Positions 8,756 through 20,677 of a DNA stretch of 64,000 nt are shown piece after piece; the first letter of the stretch is position 1; each line of letters starts with the position of its first letter. This stretch comes from Candidatus Geothermocultor quzhuomuensis. Lineage in GTDB: Bacteria; Actinomycetota; Aquicultoria; Geothermocultorales; Geothermocultoraceae. The notes under the pieces are model-generated. The model saw only the letters and a list, made by a program, of their open reading frames with translations, was not told the origin of the DNA and did no database searches. Both the position numbers and the translations under genes were made by a program. The stretch is taken from positions 1 to 64,000 of the forward strand of contig JACVJC010000008.1 in NCBI GenBank assembly GCA_015711795.1, read 5' to 3'.

Positions 8756-9877
8756 ATGCACCTCAATCAAATAACACTATTAAATTTTAGAAATTACGAG
8801 CAAGCTACGGTAAGTTTCAATCAAGGCATTAACATTATCTTAGGGGAAAACGCACAAGGCAAAACTAATCTTTTAGAAGCTGTTTATTTTCTTGCCTCAG
8901 GGAAAACTCATCGCACTAATAATGCTGAGGATTTAATTAATTTAAGGAAAGATTTCTTTAAGATTTTAGTTTTAGTAAATAATGGAATAAGGGAAAACAG
9001 TCTTGAAGTTAGTTACAAAAAAGGAGAAGGAAAAACAACAAGGATAAATGGGATTATTAAGAGAAAAAGAGAAGATTTATTTGATCAAATTTCTACCGTT
9101 TTCTTCTCACCTGATGATTTAAGAATAGTTAAAGGTGGACCTTGTGAAAGAAGAGAGTTTGTTGACGAGATCATAACTCAAATAAAGCCTACCTATCGCT
9201 TTATTAAAATGCGCTATGTTAAAATCCTTAAACAACGAAACGCCCTTTTTAGAAGCGGATTGGAAAATGAAAGAATAGTTGAACAACTCTCTGCGTGGGA
9301 CGAACAGTTAGTTTCCTTCGGAGCTAAGATTATCTGGAAAAGAGCAAATCTTTTAGAAGCCTTTAATAATAAGGCGAAATGGATTTATCAAGCACTGGCT
9401 CCTCAAGAGTGGTTAACAGTTCGTTATCAACCTTCAATAGGTCCTGGCTCATCGATTGAAGAAATTGAAGACAAATTCCGTATAGAGCTTGAGAAGAGAA
9501 GAATGACAGATATAGAACTTGGGGTAACTTCTGTAGGACCACATCGCGATGATTTTAGAATCGAGGTAAATTCTAAGGATAGCCGAATCCATTCATCTCA
9601 AGGGGAGCAAAGATGCATTGTTCTTTCGTTAAAAATGGCTGCAGGGCTGTTAATTCGAGAAGAAACTGAAACAGAGCCTATTTTTCTTTTCGATGATGTC
9701 ATGTCTGAACTTGATGAGCGAAGAAGAAGAGCCTTATTCAATTTATTTTTTAAAAGAGAACAAGTTATTATTACTAGCACTTCCCAGATGTACTTTGGGA
9801 GTTTGCTAAAAGGAGGCAAAACAGTAAGCCTTTTTACGGTTTCTCAAGGGAAGGTTAAAAAAATTGGAAGATATTAA
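8756..9877 (+). CDS. recF: RecF, gap-repair ATPase
   Basis: A 373-residue SMC-like ATPase. It starts with LNQITLLNFRNYEQ and has Walker A GENAQGKTNLLEA near residue 34, the RecF blocks TSVGPHRDDF and SQGEQRCIVLSLKMA (ABC-type signature), and Walker B IFLFDDVMSELD. RecF helps load RecA at single-strand gaps with RecO and RecR. It follows dnaN by 15 bases and overlaps the dciA-like gene by 14 bases. Confidence 0.97.
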   Translation: MHLNQITLLNFRNYEQATVSFNQGINIILGENAQGKTNLLEAVYFLASGKTHRTNNAEDLINLRKDFFKILVLVNNGIRENSLEVSYKKGEGKTTRINGIIKRKREDLFDQISTVFFSPDDLRIVKGGPCERREFVDEIITQIKPTYRFIKMRYVKILKQRNALFRSGLENERIVEQLSAWDEQLVSFGAKIIWKRANLLEAFNNKAKWIYQALAPQEWLTVRYQPSIGPGSSIEEIEDKFRIELEKRRMTDIELGVTSVGPHRDDFRIEVNSKDSRIHSSQGEQRCIVLSLKMAAGLLIREETETEPIFLFDDVMSELDERRRRALFNLFFKREQVIITSTSQMYFGSLLKGGKTVSLFTVSQGKVKKIGRY

Positions 9878-10310
9878 AGGGATTCTCTTTGAAACAGTCC
9901 GAGAGCTTGGACTCGAAAGCCTCGTAGTGGCTTCGATCTGGGAAGAAGTAGTGGGGAAAAAGATAGCTAGAAATTCATCGCCCCTTTTTTTTAAAAGAGG
10001 AACCCTTTACGTAGCTACCTCTAGCGCTACATGGAGCCAGGAGCTATCTTATAAATTGCCTGAAATTATTAAAAAAATTAACAAAAGGTTAAAAAATATT
10101 AAAATTAAGGAGATTAAACTTTTTTCGGCGGGCATTGAGTCTTCTCAAATAAAACTTAAAACGAGTGAAAATTACAGTTTAAACTCAAAAGAACGGAAGA
10201 AAGCTAAGGAGAAAAAAGCTTTTAGCAGAAATGTCTCTAAAGATTCAAAATCGAGTAAATTACCTAAGCACTTGATAAAGATTGACATCAAGGAAACCAA
10301 AGAAAAGTAG
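9864..10310 (+). CDS. DciA-like (DUF721) helicase-loader-type protein
   Basis: A 148-residue protein from TTG 9864 that overlaps the end of recF. The first 90 residues match the DUF721/DciA pattern: a WEEVVGKKIARNSSPLFFKRGTL core, VATSSATWSQELSYKLPEI, and a helix ending KINKRL. A basic, low-complexity tail rich in K and S follows. DciA proteins bind the replicative helicase DnaB in many bacteria that lack DnaC. The recF-dciA-gyrB order is common in actinobacterial and related origins, which supports the call. Confidence 0.8.
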   Translation: MEDIKGILFETVRELGLESLVVASIWEEVVGKKIARNSSPLFFKRGTLYVATSSATWSQELSYKLPEIIKKINKRLKNIKIKEIKLFSAGIESSQIKLKTSENYSLNSKERKKAKEKKAFSRNVSKDSKSSKLPKHLIKIDIKETKEK

Positions 10311-10357
10311 AAACTTAGCTATTTTAAGTAGGAAAAAGGGAAGTGTCATAGTGAATA

Positions 10358-12312
<1,955 letters not shown>

Positions 12313-12381
12313 TTTTAAACCCAGAATTTTAAAAATTGCGCGTCAGGCCCTTTTTGTTTCAAGCTCTCAGAGGTGAAACTT

Positions 12382-14796
12382 ATGGACCAAATACCCCAGG
12401 AAGTTAAGGTTGTTGAAATTGAAGAGGAGATGAAAAAATCCTACATCGATTATGCCATGAGCGTAATTGTAGGAAGAGCTTTGCCAGATGCTCGTGACGG
12501 GCTTAAGCCAGTTCATCGCCGCATTCTTTATGCTATGTATGACATGGGCACTACACCTGACCGTCCATATAAAAAGTGTGCTCGTATTGTCGGTGAAGTT
12601 TTAGGCAAATATCACCCCCATGGTGATGTTGCGGTTTATGATACCTTAGTTAGAATGGCTCAGGATTTCTCTTCCCGTGAACCCTTAGTCGATGGGCATG
12701 GCAACTTTGGGTCTGTGGACGGAGATGCTCCAGCGGCAATGCGTTACACTGAAGCAAGGCTTTCCCCTCTAGCTATGGAACTTTTAAGAGATATTGATAA
12801 GGAAACAGTGGATTTTGTTTTTAATTTTGATGATACCCTAATGGAACCAGTAGTTTTACCAGCTCGTTTTCCTAATCTTTTGGTAAATGGCTCCGCGGGA
12901 ATCGCTGTTGGCATGGCAACCAATATTCCTCCTCACAATTTGGGTGAAGTTATCGATGGAGTGATTCTTTTAATCGACCAACCTGAAGCAACCTTAAAGG
13001 AAATTTTAAAGGTAATTAAAGGTCCTGATTTCCCTACTGGTGGAATTATTTTAGGAAGAAGAGGGATAAGAGAATCATATGAGAAAGGGCGAGGGACAAT
13101 TAGAGTTAGGGGAAAAGCTCAAATTGAGGAAACTAAGAGCGGGCGTGCTCAAATTGTTGTGACAGAACTTCCCTATCAGGTTAATAAAGCCCGATTAGCT
13201 GAGAAAATTGCTGAATTAGCCCGAGACAAAAAGATTGCCGAGATAAGTGATTTAAGGGATGAGTCGGACCGAACCGGTATGCGCTTAGTTATTGAATTGA
13301 AAAGGGATTGTGTCCCCCAAGTAGCTTTAAACAAACTCTTTAAGCATACTCAACTTGAGACTACTTATGGCATCAACTTTTTAGCCCTGGTTGATGGTAT
13401 TCCTCGAACACTTTCTTTAATCGAGCTACTCAAGGTCTACCTTAATCATCAGAAAGAGGTGATTAGACGGAGAACTCAATTTGAATTAACCAAAGCGAAA
13501 AAGAGGATCCATATTTTAGAAGGGCTCTTAGTTGCCTTAAGCCACCTTGATGAGGTTATTTCTTTAATTAAAAGCTCAAGAGAGGTAGCTGGAGCAAGAG
13601 AAAAGCTAATGGCTCGTTTTGGCCTTTCTGTAGAACAGGCACAGGCAATATTGGAAATGAGGCTCCAGAGATTAACACAGCTTGAGAGCAAAAAAATTCA
13701 AGAGGAACATGAGGAACTCTCTAAGCAAATAGTTTATTTAAAAGAGGTTTTAGCTAGCGAAGGGAAAATTTTGGGAATTATTAAGGAAGAATTGCTTGAG
13801 GTTAAAAAGAAATTTTCAAGTGAAAGACTGACCAAAATTACAGCCAGTTCAGTTGAGCTAGAGGCGGAAGATTTAATTGCTGAAGAAGATGTGATTATTA
13901 CCATTTCAGGCTCAGGTTATGTCAAGCGAATCCCCTTAACTGCTTATCGTCGTCAAGGACGTGGCGGCAAGGGAGTAATTGGAGCAACTCTTAAAGAAGG
14001 GGACTATGTTGCTCATCTTTTTATTGCTTCTACCCATGATTACCTTCTCCTTTTTTCTAATCAGGGGAAGGTATATCGCCTCAAGATATATGATCTTCCT
14101 TCAGGAAGCCGAACCTCTCGAGGTCAAGCTTTAATTAACTTAATTCCACTTGTCCCGGGAGAACAAATTGTGGCAGGGATTGCAATAAAATCTTTTGAGC
14201 AAGGCGGTTATTTGGCAATGACTACTAAAAAAGGAATGATTAAGAAGACAGCTCTTAAAGATTACCATACTTCTCGAAGAGACGGGATTTTAGCCATAGC
14301 TCTTCGAGAAAAAGACGAGTTAGTTGAGGTTAAATTAGTTTCAGGAGAAGATGAAGTTATCTTGGTTACTAAGAACGGACAATCCATTCGCTTTAATGAA
14401 AAGGAAGTTCGATCAATGGGTCGAGTTTCTTTAGGGGTTAAGGGCATGAGGCTTTCTCCCGATGATGAAGTTTTGGGGATGGTTGTTGTCCAAGAGGGAG
14501 GAGAGCTTTTAGCTGTAACGGAAAAGGGATTTGGCAAGAGAACTCCTTTTTCCTCTTTCCCCAAGCAAAGGCGGGGAGGAAAAGGGGTGAGGGCAATTAA
14601 GCTAACCCCAAAGCTAGGAAAAGTTGTGGGAGTGAAGGGAATTTCGGGAGAAGAAGAGCTTTTCGTTATTTCAACTGAAGGGCAGGTTATTAGGATTTCA
14701 ACTAAAGCTATCTCTCGGATGGGAAGGCATGCTCAAGGTGTTAAAATAATGAGGCTTAAAGAGAGTGATCAAGTTTCTGCTCTAGCTAAAGCTTAG
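12382..14796 (+). CDS. gyrA: GyrA, DNA gyrase subunit A
   Basis: About 804 residues. ATG 12382 lies seven bases after AGAGGTG; a GTG at 12373 is the alternative. The N-terminal breakage-reunion domain has [21 protein letters not shown] and the catalytic-tyrosine block [10 protein letters not shown]. The C-terminal domain has six beta-pinwheel repeats. The first carries the GyrA box RQGRGGKG, which distinguishes gyrase from topoisomerase IV, and a similar QRRGGKGV block lies near the end. It is paired with gyrB 70 bases upstream. Confidence 0.98.
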   Translation: MDQIPQEVKVVEIEEEMKKSYIDYAMSVIVGRALPDARDGLKPVHRRILYAMYDMGTTPDRPYKKCARIVGEVLGKYHPHGDVAVYDTLVRMAQDFSSREPLVDGHGNFGSVDGDAPAAMRYTEARLSPLAMELLRDIDKETVDFVFNFDDTLMEPVVLPARFPNLLVNGSAGIAVGMATNIPPHNLGEVIDGVILLIDQPEATLKEILKVIKGPDFPTGGIILGRRGIRESYEKGRGTIRVRGKAQIEETKSGRAQIVVTELPYQVNKARLAEKIAELARDKKIAEISDLRDESDRTGMRLVIELKRDCVPQVALNKLFKHTQLETTYGINFLALVDGIPRTLSLIELLKVYLNHQKEVIRRRTQFELTKAKKRIHILEGLLVALSHLDEVISLIKSSREVAGAREKLMARFGLSVEQAQAILEMRLQRLTQLESKKIQEEHEELSKQIVYLKEVLASEGKILGIIKEELLEVKKKFSSERLTKITASSVELEAEDLIAEEDVIITISGSGYVKRIPLTAYRRQGRGGKGVIGATLKEGDYVAHLFIASTHDYLLLFSNQGKVYRLKIYDLPSGSRTSRGQALINLIPLVPGEQIVAGIAIKSFEQGGYLAMTTKKGMIKKTALKDYHTSRRDGILAIALREKDELVEVKLVSGEDEVILVTKNGQSIRFNEKEVRSMGRVSLGVKGMRLSPDDEVLGMVVVQEGGELLAVTEKGFGKRTPFSSFPKQRRGGKGVRAIKLTPKLGKVVGVKGISGEEELFVISTEGQVIRISTKAISRMGRHAQGVKIMRLKESDQVSALAKA

Positions 14797-14900
14797 ACAA
14801 CTCGCGACTTTTAGCTTCTCGCTCATTTTTAAATTTTGAGCATTTGAAAATTAGATTTGTTTAAGGGTTTAGGCTTTTTAATAATTAATAAGGGCGGCTT

Positions 14901-15314
14901 ATGAAGAAATTTAAATATTTCAATCATACAGCTGATATTGGGCTCGAAGCCTATGGAGGGGAAACCAAAGAAGTTTTCGAAAATGCTGCCCGAGGCTTAT
15001 TTAATTTAATTGTTGAACCAGGGGAAGTTGAGTTAAAGGAAGAAGTTGAAGTAAGAGTAGAAGCTGGGGATATTGAAGCACTTCTTGTCGAGTGGCTTAA
15101 TGAGCTTCTTTATCTTTTTGAGACAAAAAAAATGGTTTTCAAGGATTTTCAAATTGAAGAAATTTCAGAAACCGCATTGAAAGCTAAGGCAAAAGGGGAG
15201 AAGGTTAAATCTAATCACGAGATAAAAACTCAAATAAAGGCTTGTACCTATCATCTTCTTAAAGTGGAGAAGAAAAATAAAACTTGGCACGCCAAGGTTA
15301 TTTTTGATGTATAA
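14901..15314 (+). CDS. Archease, RtcB-activating protein
   Basis: A 137-residue protein with the archease start FNHTADIGLEAYG, the conserved EWLNELLYLFETKKMVF segment and a C-terminal TYHLLKVE..WHAKVIFDV strand, including the terminal Asp used for metal binding. Archease helps the RNA ligase RtcB through guanylylation and turnover. rtcB lies about 200 bases downstream on the same strand, which supports the function. Confidence 0.93.
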   Translation: MKKFKYFNHTADIGLEAYGGETKEVFENAARGLFNLIVEPGEVELKEEVEVRVEAGDIEALLVEWLNELLYLFETKKMVFKDFQIEEISETALKAKAKGEKVKSNHEIKTQIKACTYHLLKVEKKNKTWHAKVIFDV

Positions 15315-15440
15315 AATTAAGGAAAATAGGAGCTAGAAAAGCTGAGGGCCTAAAAGCAAAAAGAAAGAGATTTGACTTGAGCACTAAATTTTCCAAATCT
15401 AGGAAATAGGATTGATAGTTTTACGAGCAATAAACTTAAC

Positions 15441-15468
15441 TTGTTGAAAATTAAGCTTAGGTTATAAT
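15441..15468 (+). promoter_or_regulatory. Promoter of rtcB
   Basis: TTGTTG (15441-15446) and TATAAT (15463-15468) are 16 bases apart, about 50 bases before the rtcB start codon. rtcB may therefore be transcribed separately from archease. Confidence 0.6.
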
Positions 15469-15519
15469 TGATGGTAATATTTGAAGCCATATTGCATAAG
15501 AAAGATTGGGGGAAGCACA

Positions 15520-16971
15520 ATGGCAATACCGGATTATTTAGAAAAAATCGGGCCTTTTACTTATAGAATTGCCAAGAGCCATCACTCTGGCATGAGGGTT
15601 GATGGCGTTGTCTATGCTGATGAGAGATTGATTGAGCAAGCTGATAGAGATAAAGCTTTGGAGCAAGTTGTTAATGTTGCCTTCTTGCCTGGGATAGTCA
15701 AGGCTTCCTATGCTATGCCTGACATTCATTGGGGTTACGGCTTTCCTATCGGTGGAGTTGCCGCTACAAGCCTAAAAGATGGTGTTATTTCCCCGGGAGG
15801 AGTTGGTTTTGACATTAGTTGCGGCGTTAGGCTGATGAGAACCAATTTAACTGTATCGGAAGTTCAGCCTTATTTTAACTTGCTAATGCAGGAGCTTGCT
15901 CGAAACATTCCCAAAGGGGTTGGGAGCAGAGGAAAGATTAAAGTTGGACACCGCGAGATGGAAAAGCTAATGACTGAAGGGGTTGAGTGGGCTGTTAGAG
16001 CTGGTTATGGCTGGCCAGAAGACCTCGATTTTATTGAGGAAAGAGGTTGCCTAAAAGGAGCTAATCCTGAAAAGGTTACACCTCGAGCCTTTGAGAGAGG
16101 CAAGGACCAGCCAGGAACTCTTGGTGCCGGAAATCACTTTATCGAAATTCAAGAAGTTGTTGAGACCTACGATGAAAAGATTGCCAATGTTTTAGGGTTG
16201 TTCCGGAAACAAATAGTTGTAATGGTTCATTCAGGCTCAAGAGGAGTTGGTCACCAAATTTGTACTGATTATTTAAAGGTAATGGACCAAGCTGTTAGGA
16301 AATATGGTTTTTCTTTGCCTGATCGCCAACTTGCCTGTGCCCCAATTAATTCACCAGAGGGGAAAGATTATTTTGCTGCTATGGCTTGTGCTGTTAACTA
16401 TGCTTTAACTAACCGTCACTGCCTTTCCCATTGGATTCGAGAATCTTTTGAAAAAACTTTTAAAAAGAGCGCCTCTTCTTTAGGCTTGCATTTGGTTTAC
16501 GATGTTTCCCATAATATTGCCAAAATTGAGGAGCATCAAGTTAATGGGGAGAGGGTAACTCTTTGTGTCCATCGGAAGGGAGCAACCAGAGCTTTTGGGC
16601 CTGGCCACCCTGACCTTCCTGAAAAGTATCGAGAGGTAGGTCAACCAGTCATTATCCCTGGGGATATGGGAACTGCTTCGTACGTTTTGGTTGGAACAGA
16701 GCGGGGTGAGAAGGAGGCTTTCGCTTCAACTTGTCATGGTGCTGGTAGAGTAATGAGCAGAAGTCAAGCTAAGAGGCAAATTAGGGGTGATGTTTTGAAG
16801 AGGGAACTCGAGAGCAAAGGGATAGTTATTATGGCTGGTCACATGGCTCTTTTAGCTGAAGAGGCTCCAGATGCTTATAAGGATGTTAGTCAAGTGGTTG
16901 ATGTTTGTGAGGGAGCCGGCCTTTCTAAGAAAGTGGCAAAAATGCGCCCGCTAGGTGTTTTAAAGGGATAA
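15520..16971 (+). CDS. rtcB: RtcB, 3'-phosphate RNA-splicing ligase
   Basis: About 483 residues from ATG 15520 behind GGGGGAAG; an upstream in-frame extension has no family similarity. The metal-binding and catalytic blocks are all visible: PDIHWGYGFPIGG, GGVGFDISCGVR (Asp and Cys), GTLGAGNHFIE, VHSGSRGVGHQ, YDVSHNIAK, VHRKGATRAF and the guanylylation block CHGAGRVMSRSQAKR. RtcB joins 2',3'-cyclic phosphate and 5'-OH RNA ends with GTP, in tRNA splicing or RNA repair. Archease lies upstream and a small translation-factor-like protein directly downstream. Confidence 0.97.
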   Translation: MAIPDYLEKIGPFTYRIAKSHHSGMRVDGVVYADERLIEQADRDKALEQVVNVAFLPGIVKASYAMPDIHWGYGFPIGGVAATSLKDGVISPGGVGFDISCGVRLMRTNLTVSEVQPYFNLLMQELARNIPKGVGSRGKIKVGHREMEKLMTEGVEWAVRAGYGWPEDLDFIEERGCLKGANPEKVTPRAFERGKDQPGTLGAGNHFIEIQEVVETYDEKIANVLGLFRKQIVVMVHSGSRGVGHQICTDYLKVMDQAVRKYGFSLPDRQLACAPINSPEGKDYFAAMACAVNYALTNRHCLSHWIRESFEKTFKKSASSLGLHLVYDVSHNIAKIEEHQVNGERVTLCVHRKGATRAFGPGHPDLPEKYREVGQPVIIPGDMGTASYVLVGTERGEKEAFASTCHGAGRVMSRSQAKRQIRGDVLKRELESKGIVIMAGHMALLAEEAPDAYKDVSQVVDVCEGAGLSKKVAKMRPLGVLKG

Positions 16972-17004
16972 AAGCTTTTGATTTTGGGGAAAGGAGGGAT
17001 TAAG

Positions 17005-17259
17005 GTGCCTGAGAAAGAAGTAGGCCGAGTTTCGCATTACTTTTCCAAAATTAGTGTTGCTGCTGTAGACCTCACTGATACATTAGCGGTAGGTGACAAA
17101 ATTCACATCAAGGGACATACTACTGATTTTGAGCAAATAGTTGAATCGATGCAAATTGAGCACGAAAATGTAGTAAAAGCAACTAAGGGTCAATCAGTTG
17201 GGATTAAAGTGAAAGACCATGTTAGAGAGCATGATACTGTTTATAAAGTTACTGAATAG
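17005..17259 (+). CDS. Small EF-Tu domain-2-like protein
   Basis: An 84-residue protein if translation starts at GTG 17005 behind AGGAGG; a TTG at 16978 would add nine residues. The whole protein resembles the beta-barrel domain 2 of translation GTPases: VGRVSHYFSKISVAAVDL, GDKIHIKGHTTDFEQIVESMQIEHENV, then GQSVGIKVKDHVREHDTVYKV. There is no GTPase domain. Such stand-alone proteins are usually annotated as translation elongation factor-like, with unknown function. It follows rtcB with only a short gap, so it may be part of the same RNA-repair unit. Confidence 0.8.
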   Translation: MPEKEVGRVSHYFSKISVAAVDLTDTLAVGDKIHIKGHTTDFEQIVESMQIEHENVVKATKGQSVGIKVKDHVREHDTVYKVTE

Positions 17260-17344
17260 AAAAGAACATATTGCTTAGCTAACTGGTTAGCAATTTAGCA
17301 AGCAAGTATCAGCGATAACTTTCATCCCTCTAAAAAGGTGAGAA

Positions 17345-17854
17345 ATGCATAGCAAGAGAGACAAGTACATTTTTTGGATCTGTTTTCTTTTTTTAGTTTG
17401 CTTGTTGCTTTTTTCTCCAAGGGGTTGCTCCTCCTTTAAAGCTGCCGTTGGCCCTGAAATGACGGGCAGTTCCCTTTTTGAAATTCAAGTTGACCCCTCT
17501 TATTTCCAAAAGACAAAAATTATTCCAGTTGGACAAATTGGCTCAGAATCTTTCCAAAAGAGAGACTATCTTTTTGTCGCTTTTTACGAGCAGTCCCTAA
17601 AGGTTGATCTTTCCATTATCCCTCGGACCTCTGCTCCCTTTTCTGTTGCAGTAACGGCTCCAGGTTCTATTGTTTCGACAAATTGTGATCGAGTTGAAAG
17701 GCATACGGCTGTTTGGACAGTTTACGCAGGGAAATCGTACGAGATGAAGGTGACAACAAGGGAAATTCGCTGGCACTTAATTGTTTTAACTATCTTAGCT
17801 ATTACCTTTTTGATTTATCTTTATCCCTATAGGGAAAAGCAGTCTGCGCTTTAA
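17345..17854 (+). CDS. Envelope protein with two membrane anchors, function unknown
   Basis: A 169-residue protein from ATG 17345 behind AAAAGGTGAG. Residues about 9-27 form a hydrophobic segment (FWICFLFLVCLLLF), and a second segment (WHLIVLTILAITFLIYLY) lies near the C-terminus. The roughly 110 residues between them are beta-rich and probably extracytoplasmic. I do not recognise the family. It is followed by a lipoprotein gene, and both may be cell-surface components. Confidence 0.6.
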   Translation: MHSKRDKYIFWICFLFLVCLLLFSPRGCSSFKAAVGPEMTGSSLFEIQVDPSYFQKTKIIPVGQIGSESFQKRDYLFVAFYEQSLKVDLSIIPRTSAPFSVAVTAPGSIVSTNCDRVERHTAVWTVYAGKSYEMKVTTREIRWHLIVLTILAITFLIYLYPYREKQSAL

Positions 17855-17985
17855 ACTTTTATTCCAGCTGACCTGATTTTTGGGTTTTAGTAAATCTTTA
17901 TCTTTGGCGAAGAGGAGTTTTTGGCTATAATCTTTGAAATTAGAAAAATTTATCAATTAGTTATTGTATTAAAGGTGGGTGTTTG

Positions 17986-18873
17986 GTGGAAAAGAAAAAG
18001 CCTATTCTTCTTTTAATTCTCGGGACTCTCTTGTTACTAGGTTGTGGTTCTCAAATTGGGCAGGCTGACAAATTTTTGGACAGGGCTTTGAGTCATCGGG
18101 CTAAGGCAGAGAGAATCACTTCTCAACTTAAGAAATTACCCACTCTTCCTGAAACTTTGGATGAGACGGGTATTGCTCAACTTGAATCAAAAATTACTGA
18201 AGCCCAGAGCAAGATTGCTGAAGCTGAAGCTGAAATGGAGCTAGCTATGTCTAACTTGAAAAAGATTGAGAAACTTAAGGTTCCTCCCTGGCGGAAGAAA
18301 CACGCTACTCTTCTCTACCAGTCCTATGAGACAAGGGAAAGAGCTTACTTGGTTACCCAAAAGATTCTAAATAAGGTGGAGGAAATAACAGAAACTCTTT
18401 ATCCTCTTGCCGAAGGCTTAATTAAGTTTAAAAATGCCCTTTCTTCCCTGGAAGCAATAAGTAAAGCCGTTAAAGCAAAGAATTGGAAAGGAGCTAAGGA
18501 AAAGGCTAGTGAAAGCAACAGATGGTTGAACGATGTAGCAAGAAATATTTCAACCGTTAACGAGGAGGTAAAATCTGAGAAGTTTGATCTCCTTCTTGGA
18601 CAAGTTTATAAAGTTCAAGAGGTGGTCAAGCTACTTTGGGATTTAGCGGATGCCTTTGAAAGAAATGACCGGACAAAGCTTAACCAACTAATTCCTAAGA
18701 TAGACAAGCTCTCCAAAGAAATCTCTGAAATGAAGCCAGTCAAAGCGAGCAAGGAAGTGGCTGATTGGATAGAGAAACAAATTAACCCCTTCATAAAGAA
18801 AGCTCAGAACTATTTAAAGAAAGCTAATTTTCAGGAAAGGAAAGCGGAGGAACTTTACGACAAAAACATTTAA
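17986..18873 (+). CDS. Coiled-coil lipoprotein, function unknown
   Basis: About 295 residues from GTG 17986 (TTG 17983 is an alternative) behind AAAGGTGGG. The N-terminus is a lipoprotein signal with the lipobox LLLGCGS, so the mature protein would be lipid-anchored from the Cys near residue 20. The rest is almost entirely helical with long heptad-like stretches (for example ESKITEAQSKIAEAEAEME). No catalytic motif is seen. TATAAT at 17926-17931 is a candidate -10 element. Confidence 0.65.
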   Translation: MEKKKPILLLILGTLLLLGCGSQIGQADKFLDRALSHRAKAERITSQLKKLPTLPETLDETGIAQLESKITEAQSKIAEAEAEMELAMSNLKKIEKLKVPPWRKKHATLLYQSYETRERAYLVTQKILNKVEEITETLYPLAEGLIKFKNALSSLEAISKAVKAKNWKGAKEKASESNRWLNDVARNISTVNEEVKSEKFDLLLGQVYKVQEVVKLLWDLADAFERNDRTKLNQLIPKIDKLSKEISEMKPVKASKEVADWIEKQINPFIKKAQNYLKKANFQERKAEELYDKNI

Positions 18874-19029
18874 TGCCCAGCGAAGGAAAGATAGGGGGTA
18901 ACTTTCTTTAAAGGGGAAATAACTGGAGGACATTTATCTCCACATAGAGAAAAAGATGATTTGAAGAAATGTGACTGCTAAGAGTAAAATATTTACAATT
19001 TAAAGGCAGGTTCAATTTAAGGGGAAATT

Positions 19030-20586
19030 GTGTCACTTGAAATAACCGTTTTTGATGGAGCTAATTGTATTGGTGGATCGAAGATATATTTGCTAACTGA
19101 TGGTGTTGGTGTATTTTTTGACTTCGGAATTAACTTTAAAAAATACGGGCTTTATTTTGAGGAATTTTTAAAACCGCGCTCGGCACGGGGGATTTATGAC
19201 TACCTTGCGCTTAAGGTTATCCCTCCGCTTGAAGAAATTTATCGCAAGGACCTTTTCCCCGCTGATTTGAAAATCAAATTTGACTTGAAGCTAAGGGTTG
19301 ATGCTATTTTTTTAAGTCATGCTCATTTGGACCATAGTGGAAACATTGGGCTGCTTGACACTTGTATTCCTGTTTGCTCTTCTTCGATGACGGCGGTTAT
19401 TGCTAAGGCGATTCAAGATAGTGGAGGAAGTGCGGGTTTTGAGGGTGATGTGGCTTATGTTTCGCCGAGAGGGCAGCTTGAAAAGAATCCAATAGCAATT
19501 GGTGCCTTAAAAGGCGCCAATTGCCAAAGTCGCCAGTTTTACTTAATTGATGATCCTCAAAACTTAATTAGCTTAAATAATTTCTGGCAGAAACCTTTTA
19601 GCTCAAAGAAACTTGATTCGTTACCACTGAGAAAAGCTGAGGGTAAAATCCACAACTTAAAAATTAAAGCTTTTCCAGTTGACCACTCCATCTTTGGAGC
19701 GACTTGCTTTGCTCTTGAAACTTCGGCAGGCTGGATTGGATACAGCGGGGACTTTCGCCTCCATGGCGCTAGGGGTGACCTTACCCTTCGTTGCATTGAG
19801 GAACTGCAGAAGCTTAACCTTAATGCCTTTATTGTTGAAGGAACAAACATTCAAGGGAGGAAAAAAAGCGGAGAAGATGAGGTTTATGCCAATTGTCTTA
19901 AAGAAGCCAAAAAGGCCTCAGGTAAGCTTATTATTGCTGATTTTGGACCTCGTAACATCGAGCGGCTGCTTGTCTTTCTTAAAATTGCCGAAGAAAGTAG
20001 GCGAAAGTTAGTCATCACTGCCAAAGATGCTTTCTTGCTTTATGCTATGAGATTAGCTGATAAAGAAATTCCAGATATTCTTACTGACAAACACCTTTAT
20101 ATCTTTGATGAGATAAAAGTTTCTCCCAATCTTTGGGAGCGCAACTTTATTCGAGTTGAATATCAGGATAAGTATCTTCAAGCCTCTGAAATTCAAAAAA
20201 ACCAGGGCGATTTTATCCTAGCCTTTAGCTTTTGGGACCTGAAGCACCTTTTGGACATAATGCCTGAGGGGGGAATTTACATTTACTCAACCAGCGAAGC
20301 CTTTACCGAAGAACAGGAAGTAGACATCCAGAGACTTAAAAATTGGCTCGATTTCTTTGGGATAAAAACTGTTGGTTTTGAGATAAGTGGGAATGAAATT
20401 ACATTCTTGCCAGGCTTTCATGCCTCCGGTCACATCTCAGGCGAGGAACTAGTAGAAGTAATTCAGGAAATCAAACCCAAAACTGTCATTCCAGTTCACA
20501 CTGAACACCCTGAAGTTTTTCAGGAGAAACTAGGGAGCGACTTTAAAGTCATCCTTCCCCGAGAGGCAATCCCCATTTTGCTTTAA
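19030..20586 (+). CDS. Beta-CASP metallo-beta-lactamase nuclease, RNase J-like
   Basis: A 518-residue protein from GTG 19030 behind GGGGAA. The metallo-beta-lactamase metal motif is SHAHLDHSGNIG, with a later strand GYSGDFRLHG that supplies the Asp ligand. The beta-CASP cap follows (about residues 250-440), with FHASGHISGEEL and a C-terminal VIPVHTEHPEVF block typical of the RMMBL motif. This layout fits RNase J or archaeal-type beta-CASP RNases acting on RNA in the cytoplasm. The sequence is divergent enough that I would not call it RNase J1. It stands alone, with about 150 bases upstream and a convergent gene downstream. Confidence 0.75.
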   Translation: MSLEITVFDGANCIGGSKIYLLTDGVGVFFDFGINFKKYGLYFEEFLKPRSARGIYDYLALKVIPPLEEIYRKDLFPADLKIKFDLKLRVDAIFLSHAHLDHSGNIGLLDTCIPVCSSSMTAVIAKAIQDSGGSAGFEGDVAYVSPRGQLEKNPIAIGALKGANCQSRQFYLIDDPQNLISLNNFWQKPFSSKKLDSLPLRKAEGKIHNLKIKAFPVDHSIFGATCFALETSAGWIGYSGDFRLHGARGDLTLRCIEELQKLNLNAFIVEGTNIQGRKKSGEDEVYANCLKEAKKASGKLIIADFGPRNIERLLVFLKIAEESRRKLVITAKDAFLLYAMRLADKEIPDILTDKHLYIFDEIKVSPNLWERNFIRVEYQDKYLQASEIQKNQGDFILAFSFWDLKHLLDIMPEGGIYIYSTSEAFTEEQEVDIQRLKNWLDFFGIKTVGFEISGNEITFLPGFHASGHISGEELVEVIQEIKPKTVIPVHTEHPEVFQEKLGSDFKVILPREAIPILL

Positions 20587-20677
20587 AAAACTGAGTTACG
20601 CCACTCTCTTAACTCCTTGTTGTTCCTTAAATTACCTTTTTAGGTTCTCACCATTTAAGAAATGTGTCTTTGTGTGT

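Noticed and set aside
17270-17305. Terminator hairpin GCTAAC/GTTAGC after the EF-Tu-domain-2 gene
   Set aside because: The stem is short and no T run follows.
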